A stretch of 64,000 nucleotides of DNA from Amorphochlora amoebiformis (lineage: Eukaryota; Cercozoa; Chlorarachniophyceae): NCBI GenBank assembly GCA_054601695.1, contig BAAHQB010000049.1, forward strand, positions 1-64,000, read 5' to 3'. The notes beneath the pieces were generated by a model. It made no database searches, was not told the DNA's origin, and worked only from the letters and a program-made list of their open reading frames with translations. The translations under genes and the position numbers were made by a program. Positions 44,683 to 64,000 of the stretch are shown piece after piece (positions within the stretch are counted from its first letter, which is position 1; each line of letters begins with the position of its first letter).

Positions 44683-45315
44683 TAGTACTAGACTAGGCAT
44701 TATGGCTACTAGTATTACTTATAATTATATACGCGATCGATCGAATATTCATGAGTAATCTATATCTAGATATAGGTAATCTAAAATATTCTAGATATTT
44801 ACTAGATTTATCTAGATCCAGAGATACTATATCTAGTATATACATACATCGATCTAGCATGATCCAGACTCTACCTCTAGTACCTAGTCTACGGTAATAC
44901 TAGAATAACTAGTCTACTATCGGTTATCTAACCTAGACAGCATCCTAGGCATCTAGAGTATCTAGAGTATGGTCAAGATCAAGTAGATAGTAGAGAATTA
45001 GATTTTATTCGTCCCAAATATAATCTAGTATACGTATAATCTAGATAATAACCATCGATATCATCTAGTGCTGCAGCAGTGCTGCTGAATAACCTAGATC
45101 TCAAGATACGTCTAACTATCTAGACTATAACGTTGTAACTAGTGTAAATCCAATGACTAGACATTAGTCTAGAATCTAGAGAATGTCTCTAGATTCTACA
45201 GTTCTAGTCATGACTAGATGACAAGTGACAACAGCTAGACTAGAGCTAGTTCAGAGTCCAGGAACTCTAGCTAGCAGAGCACGTGAGTGACGTGACTGGA
45301 GAGACTAGAGCGAAG
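44330..45315. other. CTAG-rich intergenic tract 2
   Basis: About 1 kb with the same CTAG/TCTAGA/ACTAGT enrichment as tract 1, interrupted by one (TA)n run near 44,650. It is positioned exactly between the convergent carrier (+) and Spinster-like (-) genes. Confidence 0.75.
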
Positions 45316-45467
45316 GTGAACTGGCATTTGTTGTATGATCCAGCTGACCCAATGCCCTAGCAAAGTCTCTCCTTTGAGATTGCTTCAGCGTTGGCCAAAC
45401 TTAAGCCTACCATGTAATGATACACATATTCGAAGTATTATACATACACACACCAACACACTCCCAC

Positions 45468-45561
<94 letters not shown>

Positions 45562-45604
45562 TCATACATATATTTACATATAAACATATATATACACATA
45601 TTTA

Positions 45605-45658
<54 letters not shown>

Positions 45659-45780
45659 ATAAAATAATAATAATAATATAAATATATATGTATATATATA
45701 TACATATATATATATATGTATATATATATATGTAAATATATGTATGTATACATATATATACATATGTATATAAATATATG

Positions 45781-45859
<79 letters not shown>

Positions 45860-45875
45860 ATATAAATAGTGAGCA

Positions 45876-45974
45876 TTAAGTACGAGAGAATCTCCACGCC
45901 GGTAGCCAGAGAAAAATTGGCCATACCAGCCACAAACAAGCGATCACAAATACGGCCTAAGCGATACAAACACG

Positions 45975-46025
<51 letters not shown>

Positions 46026-46118
46026 AATACACACACATATATATATATGTATATATGTTATACATGCATATATATATATATATATAATATATATGTATAT
46101 ATATAATATACATGTATC

Positions 46119-46162
<44 letters not shown>

Positions 46163-46297
46163 CATACATATGTGTATGTGTATATATATATCATATATAT
46201 GTAGATATACATATATCTATATATATGTATATATATGTATGTATATATGTATATATATATATATAGTATAGTATGTATATGTGTGTATATATGTGTA

Positions 46298-46351
<54 letters not shown>

Positions 46352-46353
46352 TA

Positions 46354-46412
<59 letters not shown>

Positions 46413-46434
46413 GGAAAACTATACATGTATATAA

Positions 46435-46475
<41 letters not shown>

Positions 46476-46889
46476 GCATATGTATATGTATATATATATA
46501 TATATATAGTGTTATTAGTGTTATTAGTGTTATTAGCAGCAGTGATGATGTCAATAGTGTTAATAGTATTAATACTATTATTGAAACATGACAAATGTCA
46601 ATTTACATGTGCATGTTACATTTCAAACACATACACACACTCACACACATACACACACATATATACATATTATATATATATATATATATGTGAATATATA
46701 TATTTGCAAATCTATATATACATATATATCTATGTGTGTATTAAATAAATATATATAAATATATATATATATATATCCATGTGCATTTGGTATTGGTATT
46801 GTTGGACGCCCATAGCCTCGAATCTTTGCCGTTTGTATCGAGGAAATATATGTATACATTATCCAATGTATCCATGTGCATATATGTAT

Positions 46890-46965
<76 letters not shown>

Positions 46966-47352
46966 TTGTGCGTTATCGTTGATGGGCATACCCTCCAATC
47001 TTTGTTGGTTCTATCGAGGAGTGCTCCTGTCAATCAGTAGGCATACTTAGAACCATCACCACATTCTTAGAACCATCACCGTATATTAGACATCCAAGAC
47101 ATACTTAGAACCATCACCGTATATTAGACATCCAGGACATTCTTAGAACCATCACCGTATATTAGACATCCAGGACATTCTTAGAACCATCACCGTATAT
47201 TAGACATCAAAGACACACTTAGAACCATGACCGTATATTATTCATCCAGACATGCTTAAAATCATAATCGTATTCCATCCAAGACATACATTGCATTCAA
47301 TATATGTATGTACATACAGGGTAGAACTCAACAGCGTATATACAACATGCAT

Positions 47353-47385
<33 letters not shown>

Positions 47386-47817
47386 AATATAAGTATATAT
47401 AAACATGTATATGTATGTAATATTATATTTATAATAATATATAACTATTATAAATACACACATACACTTATGTACAGATATTTATTGAGTGTAATATACG
47501 AATGTGAGAATAAAATATGTCGATATGTAAACAGAATATTATAGATATAACTGTATATTTGCACATACATATGTATACAGAAAGGTTAACCTATAATAAT
47601 TGGGCTGACAGCATCCCCAAGGAGGTGGTTTGCGAGCACCGACAGGGCAAGAGCTAAAGGTGATACCTAACACATTTACCATACACCAAATAAGCATTAT
47701 CAACATATATCATCTACAACACAGAATGGCAATCAGATAAAGCTGATACCTACACCAAATTCTCATCACCAACATTTCATTACAATCAGAATATCACACA
47801 TACAAACATTATATTAC

Positions 47818-47870
<53 letters not shown>

Positions 47871-48014
47871 TATATATAATATCTTTTCATCATACATAAA
47901 CATGTATGAAAAAATTAAAAAATGATTTTATCAATATATGCATGTATATATATGTATACTCTTATATATAGAGTATATGTATACATATGTATGTGTATAT
48001 CAATATATATGCAT

Positions 48015-48048
<34 letters not shown>

Positions 48049-48096
48049 TATGTAGATATATATTATGTATATGAGGAAATTATAATATAGGTGTGC

Positions 48097-48166
<70 letters not shown>

Positions 48167-48200
48167 TATATCTATAATATTACATATATATATATATATA

Positions 48201-48233
<33 letters not shown>

Positions 48234-48845
48234 TTACATATATAGATTAAACTGTGTGCATGTTTTGTGGGTGCACGTGGTAACATGGTGTGATGCACGA
48301 GGTAGCATAGAATGGTGTGACATGCACGTGGTAATAGGCTGCCACACGTGTTGTTGTTCAGTATTGCACATACCCGGTAAGGAGTTATCCATACGACACA
48401 CGAGTTTATGGGCGTGAGGCACATGAAGATGAGAGACTGCCCCAACCCGACGCATAAGAAAAACATTGCCGTTGAATTCAGACCTGGAACACATTCAAAA
48501 ACACATTCAAAAACGTATTCAAGGAAATGGAAAACGTATAGGTATGTAGTGAACCCTCCCCTCCTCCACTCCAGCCTCAGGGGAGGTGTCCAAAAACCTG
48601 GTCACCTAGGGCAACAACTCACCAATCCCAAGCACGCAGCATGGCAGAGAGAGCGCCGCGCAGAAAGTGATCATCATGGTCGCGCGCTCCGCCCCGACCA
48701 TAACCCGGATGTCCTCGCTCATTTCCGGTGTGACCGCGCGAGAGCGAAGCCAGTCGAGCAACCAACCACCGGTGGCGGTGCCAAATACCTAACCATCACG
48801 CAATAAACAGGACCGCATATCGTATGCATCAATAACTCCTTTTCA

Positions 48846-48883
<38 letters not shown>

Positions 48884-48887
48884 TTAT

Positions 48888-48939
<52 letters not shown>

Positions 48940-48965
48940 ATCTATTTATATTTTTTTTTATATAT

Positions 48966-49042
<77 letters not shown>

Positions 49043-49063
49043 GCATAAAAATATATGTACATT

Positions 49064-49102
<39 letters not shown>

Positions 49103-49169
49103 GTACTATATATATATATAAATATATATAATGTATATAGTATATAGTATATATATAATATATATACAC

Positions 49170-49247
<78 letters not shown>

Positions 49248-49625
49248 ATGCATGTATAAGGAAGTTTAGTACTAAAGTTTTTATATAATGCTAATCGGTG
49301 ATTTTATTAGCTAATCGGTGATTTCATCAGGTTTGCAGAAAGTATATGAAAAGCATTATGATTACCCCAGTGGCGACCGTTAGACCCCCGAAGGATAGGG
49401 TTGCAACTGACTCGGAAAGGTGTAGGCCGTTCTCGACGTACCTTATTCCCCAGTACGCAAATCCTCCGACCACAAATGTTTGCGCCGCATACCCTGTATA
49501 CACACATATGTTTATATGTATATATATGTATATGTATATGCATGTTTATGTATAAATGTGTGTGTGTGTGTGTGTATGTAGATAAACATAATACAATATA
49601 TATATTATATATACATATATGTATA

Positions 49626-49693
<68 letters not shown>

Positions 49694-49766
49694 ATATATA
49701 TATACATATGCATGTATTTGTGTGTATATATATGTACATAGATTATATTTTTTTATACACACACAC

Positions 49767-49826
<60 letters not shown>

Positions 49827-49875
49827 CTGTGTGTATGTATAAATGTGCATAGATTATATTTTTTACACACACACA

Positions 49876-49909
<34 letters not shown>

Positions 49910-51322
49910 TATATGAATATCTTGCTTAAAATACATACAAATACACACAAATGAAATGGATACCCAAGATGATGAGAACATAAACACGGTTATTAACAAC
50001 AAGCTTCAGCTTATCGAGGAATCGTTCATGCTCGATGGAAGTCGAGGTGTTATGAGGGTCATCAGTGTCGAGGAACGCGATCTTGGTTGAATCCTCGGGA
50101 TCATCGCCGGCCACGTGTTCGAGTACTGTTGGCCCGGGGTCTGATCCTGATCATGAACGTACAATACATGTACAAGTGTGCATTAGTATGTGCGCAATAA
50201 CAAAACGAAAAACTATTCTGAGGAAAAAACATGTTTTCCTTTATATCCTAACACCTTTGTGCTCAAGTAGAGCCTCGGAAAGTCCTCCTTCATCCTTGCT
50301 CTCTTCACCCACCAGATCGCTCTCACTAGCTGTCTCCGGGGGGCGCCCGTTTAGTGCTTTCTTGGCGTAGGTGAGAGACTTGTCGGTCGAATTGACGAAG
50401 ACGAAGAACACAAAGGGCGCGAGGCCGATGCCAATGGCAATAAAAGGGATCCGCCATGCGAATGACCCGCTCACCGTGCCGGAAGAGTGCCTGTGTGGGT
50501 AATATCTTGATTCTCTATGTTCGTTTCATACATCCATCTGATAAAGGAGATGCTTGACCCAATCATTCTGCATAGAAGGAGGGGAAGAGGGAAGGGGGAA
50601 AAGAGAGACGAGTATGATGCAAAGGAATCGGGAGAGAGAGGTAGAGTAAGAGCAAGCGAATCTGATAGAGAGGCAGATCTTGAGCCCGAGAGGAAGAATC
50701 ACCACTGGCCAGCCACCAAGTAGCCCATTGCGTAGCCCACAGGAATGAAGATGTAAAATACTGACATCCATAGACTCTTTTGAGCCACCGGCGCCTTGGC
50801 GTCGATGAGCGGCGGAGCCATGCAGGCAAAAGCTGCCTCCCCGACTCCGGTGCCCGTCCTCGCCAGCAAAATCGTACCGTATTCCAGAGATAAACCTGTG
50901 CCAATTACTGAAATGCACCATGCCTAGAGTATAAGATGGCATGTATGAATTTATACTCAATTTTTGGGTTCTTTCTTTTCAACCGGTTGTGTTCGGACAA
51001 ATATGGAAATAGTTATCTCGCACCGTTAGTCCCACTCCCATTAGAAGCAACGGAGACATCCTGCTGGCAAAATGAGCGAAAGCGGGTGACGCTAGCATAT
51101 ATCCCACCATGTACGCGCCGGCTAGGGTACCCGCCCCCAGGGAAGACAGGTTGTAATCGTCCTGGATGTATCCCAGGTATGTGGCCATGATGCCTATTCA
51201 ACCGGCAAATTATCAGATATATCGTATAAAAGGTTTGAATGAGGCAGAAAACCTCGATCGAGGTATGTGATAAGCTGTATCGTGGAAAACACAGCGAGCA
51301 TTGCTTTCGGATGGAGACCCAT
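45876..51322 (-). CDS. Spinster-like major facilitator superfamily transporter
   Basis: Eleven exons: 51322-51253, 51193-51024, 50923-50703, 50490-50255, 50146-49964, 49493-49366, 48788-48623, 48483-48374, 47666-47591, 47026-46992 and 45956-45876 (TAA). Every junction is GT-AG and phase-matched, giving 491 aa. Family marks: TYLDRG (20-24) in TM1, the GTGVGEA motif (104-110), [50 protein letters not shown] (441 on) and a final TM helix [18 protein letters not shown]. Spinster proteins are proton-coupled (lyso)lipid or sphingolipid exporters of late endosomes and other membranes; the substrate here is not known. The acidic, disordered loop in exons 4 and 5 ([23 protein letters not shown]) is longer than usual. 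An in-frame upstream ATG at 51418 would add 32 aa but abuts the tRNA. Introns are mostly (TA)n. Confidence 0.93.
46790..46860 (-). pseudogene. Decayed duplicate of Spinster exon 10
   Basis: On the minus strand TTCCTCGATACAAACGGCAAAGATTCGAGG|GCTATGG parallels the real exon CTCCTCGATAGAACCAACAAAGATTGGAGG|GTATGCC (47026-46992), with a (TA)n tract between them. In the copy the donor position reads GC, not GT, and the upstream acceptor AG is lost, so it should not be spliced in. Confidence 0.7.
47040..47285 (+). repeat. About 38-bp repeat (CTTAGAACCATCACCGTATATTAGACATCCAGGACATT)
   Basis: Six or seven units in the intron immediately upstream (minus sense) of Spinster exon 10. No coding signal. Confidence 0.85.
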
Positions 51323-51418
51323 AATTACTGTCCCTCTCAGTCTACGATTTAGACTTCTCGTCAAAACGATTTCTGCATACAGGTGGATGTAGCATTGCCA
51401 AATGTTTGGAATTTTCAT

Positions 51419-51492
51419 GGGCGGCTGGCGCAGTTGGTAGTCGCGTGGGTCTCATAATCCCGAGGTCGCCGGTTCGATCCCGGCGCCGCCCA
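51419..51492 (+). tRNA. tRNA-Met (anticodon CAT, elongator type)
   Basis: 74 nt. The acceptor stem GGGCGGC/GCCGCCC is perfect. D stem GCGC/GCGT. Anticodon loop CTCATAA on a TGGGT/TCCCG stem, with the U31-U39 mismatch also found in other eukaryotic elongator Met tRNAs. T arm GCCGGTTCGATCCCGGC with an intact B box. Discriminator A. No intron. A short TTTT Pol III stop is at 51496-51499. Confidence 0.96.
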
Positions 51493-51628
51493 TACTTTTG
51501 CAATTTTTCTTTTAAAAGAGCCGACTTTTTCTTATTGTTATTAATTTAACGGCTCTGAAATGGCTGAAGTATTATAAATTTATATTAGTATAGGTCTTTT
51601 TTATTACTTCAATTTGTATGAGATTAGT

Positions 51629-51702
51629 GGGCGGCTGGCGCAGTTGGTAGTCGCGTGGGTCTCATAATCCCGAGGTCGCCGGTTCGATCCCGGCGCCGCC
51701 CA
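51629..51702 (+). tRNA. tRNA-Met (anticodon CAT), second identical copy
   Basis: Identical over all 74 nt to the copy 210 bp upstream, including the extra G-C at the 5' end. It is followed immediately by a nine-T Pol III terminator (51703-51711). The flanks differ from the first copy, so the duplicated unit is little more than the tRNA itself. Confidence 0.96.
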
Positions 51703-51711
51703 TTTTTTTTT
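51703..51711 (+). terminator. Pol III T-run terminator of second tRNA-Met
   Basis: Nine T residues begin directly after the discriminator A. Confidence 0.85.
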
Positions 51712-51740
51712 CCATTTATCATCTGTTCATCTTTGTCTCC

Positions 51741-62836
<11,096 letters not shown>

Positions 62837-63500
62837 CTAGGCTGGCCGAACTTAAACTTAGCTAGCCTACGGTCGGGCAAGTTGGCGTTGATTAGATTCT
62901 CATGCCGTACGTAGCCAGGCAATTGTGTGTAGTATTTGTTATGTCTAGTATGTGGATCTCTAGGATCTGGCTATCGCATAGTTCGAGTAAGCTAGCTATA
63001 TATATGGCGCTAGTTAACCGTTATCTTGATCATTTATCAGTTAATAGTAATAAGAAAATCTAATTGCTAAGTTAAACCGTATGATATACTTGTAGATTGT
63101 AGTTGAATGATCAGTGGCCATAACTCAGATATAGATCTAATACCTTCTAGTAATATCTAGAATATAGCATGATCTAATATATATATTCTCTCTAGCTATA
63201 CTAGTACATCATGAATAAATTATCTCTAGATCTTGATCTACTGTAGACTCGGACTCAATTTAGTAAATGGTCTAGGGTAAAACATCGCATGCCAGTAGTA
63301 CACGTTTATGTAGTTTATCCTAGTATCGTCGTCTGGGCACATCTAGCACATATGTAGATCTAGTAATTATAAGCGCTGATTCTCTAAATTCTCCGCACTA
63401 GTTCTGTTTATCGTCGTCTGGGTCGTGTCTAGACCACACATGTAAATGTAGTAATTATAAGCGCTGATTCTCAATAACGGCTAGCCAGCTCCCGCGGAAT
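62837..63500. other. CTAG-rich intergenic tract 3
   Basis: It begins at the base after the glutaredoxin stop (TAACTAGG...) with the same CTAG, TCTAGA and ACTAGT enrichment as tracts 1 and 2. It contains a tandem duplication of about 80 bp (ATCGTCGTCTGGG...AATTATAAGCGCTGATTCTC) at about 63,318-63,472. Confidence 0.7.
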
Positions 63501-64000
63501 CTAGGGAATGCGTGGCTGCCCATTCTGCAAAATGATGTAAAACAATCGATGTTGCCATGCCAACCTATATATTCATGTACTATGAATAAACTATATGGAG
63601 CATTTCACATCTACAGTTGTATCAAGTGTAAATACATGTTATATACCAGTGCATAGTATTATACTGCATAGTATGTACATGTATGCATAATACTTATCTT
63701 TCTATTTGTATATACACACATATATTTTTTTACATTTATATATAAAGATATACATTTATATATTTACGTTTATACTAGTTATAATTGTATGAGGATACGG
63801 ATATTGTGGAGATTATGTGTAAGATTATCCACATTGTCTATCTACACATGTACACCCAAATAAGATTATCCACATTGTCTATCTACACATACACACCCAC
63901 CCAATACTAAACTGTACCTTGTCATACGCGCATATATATACATACATAAGTATACATATATATATATATGTATATAAATATACATATGTATATATATATA
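63501..64000. other. No gene seen
   Basis: A+T-rich sequence with two copies of TAAGATTATCCACATTGTCTATCTACACAT (63,821-63,895) and TA microsatellite at the end. No coding island is recognised. Confidence 0.5.

Larger units (their letters stand above)
51323..51740. promoter_or_regulatory. Divergent intergenic region containing two tRNA genes
   Basis: 418 bp between the Spinster-like (-) and BolA (+) starts, free of TA tracts. The tRNA genes lie 97 bp from the Spinster ATG and 39 bp from the first BolA-frame ATG. Pol III and Pol II initiation must therefore be packed closely. Confidence 0.5.

Noticed and set aside
51323-51418. Longer Spinster start at 51418 (32 extra residues)
   Set aside because: It would start directly against the tRNA and adds no family-like sequence; the ATG at 51320-51322 precedes the conserved TM1. 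Not excluded.

Overview
This is a nuclear window from an intron-rich eukaryote, probably a protist or alga. I cannot name the lineage from sequence alone. It starts at a chromosome end: the + strand carries CCCTAA repeats (TTAGGG telomere) from about 1.1 to 2.7 kb, capped on the outer side by three copies of a short tRNA-like element. The rest is dominated by (TA)n and (CA)n tracts and dozens of minisatellites. Nearly all long simple-sequence ORFs (IYIY..., TLTL..., THTH...) are artefacts. Real coding sequence lies in short unique islands. I joined these by hand, requiring GT-AG (rarely GC-AG) borders and matching phase.

Layout from left to right: (1) telomere and telomere-tip elements, 1-2.73 kb. 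(2) A dispersed repeat family and an unrecognised minus-strand gene, 4.4-6.0 kb. (3) A minus-strand PDZ plus ankyrin-repeat gene with at least 16 exons, 7.1-22.3 kb. (4) Plus-strand exons including a perfect EF-hand loop, 22.6-27.5 kb. (5) A CTAG-rich tract, 30.4-31.3 kb. (6) A minus-strand coiled-coil protein of about 966 aa in three exons, 31.3-35.2 kb. (7) A plus-strand mitochondrial-carrier-family gene, 35.6-44.0 kb. (8) A second CTAG-rich tract, 44.3-45.3 kb. (9) A minus-strand Spinster-like MFS transporter in 11 exons (491 aa), 45.9-51.3 kb. (10) Two identical elongator tRNA-Met(CAT) genes, 51.4-51.7 kb. (11) A plus-strand BolA domain followed by a CGFS monothiol glutaredoxin, in 14 phase-compatible exons, 51.7-62.8 kb. 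(12) A third CTAG-rich tract, 62.8-63.5 kb.

Genes alternate in orientation. The two gene pairs with tightly spaced starts (coiled coil/carrier, and Spinster/BolA) are divergent, with short compact intergenic DNA. All three CTAG-rich tracts sit at gene 3' ends, two of them clearly between convergent genes.

The most unusual signal is that many introns contain degenerate copies, or echoes, of the neighbouring exon edge including its splice site. Examples are the third-last and second-last glutaredoxin exons, BolA exons 2 and 4, an ankyrin exon, a Spinster exon and a carrier exon. The introns appear to have grown by tandem duplication across exon-intron junctions followed by TA expansion. The second highlight is the apparent single-gene fusion of BolA with its known Fe-S partner, monothiol glutaredoxin.
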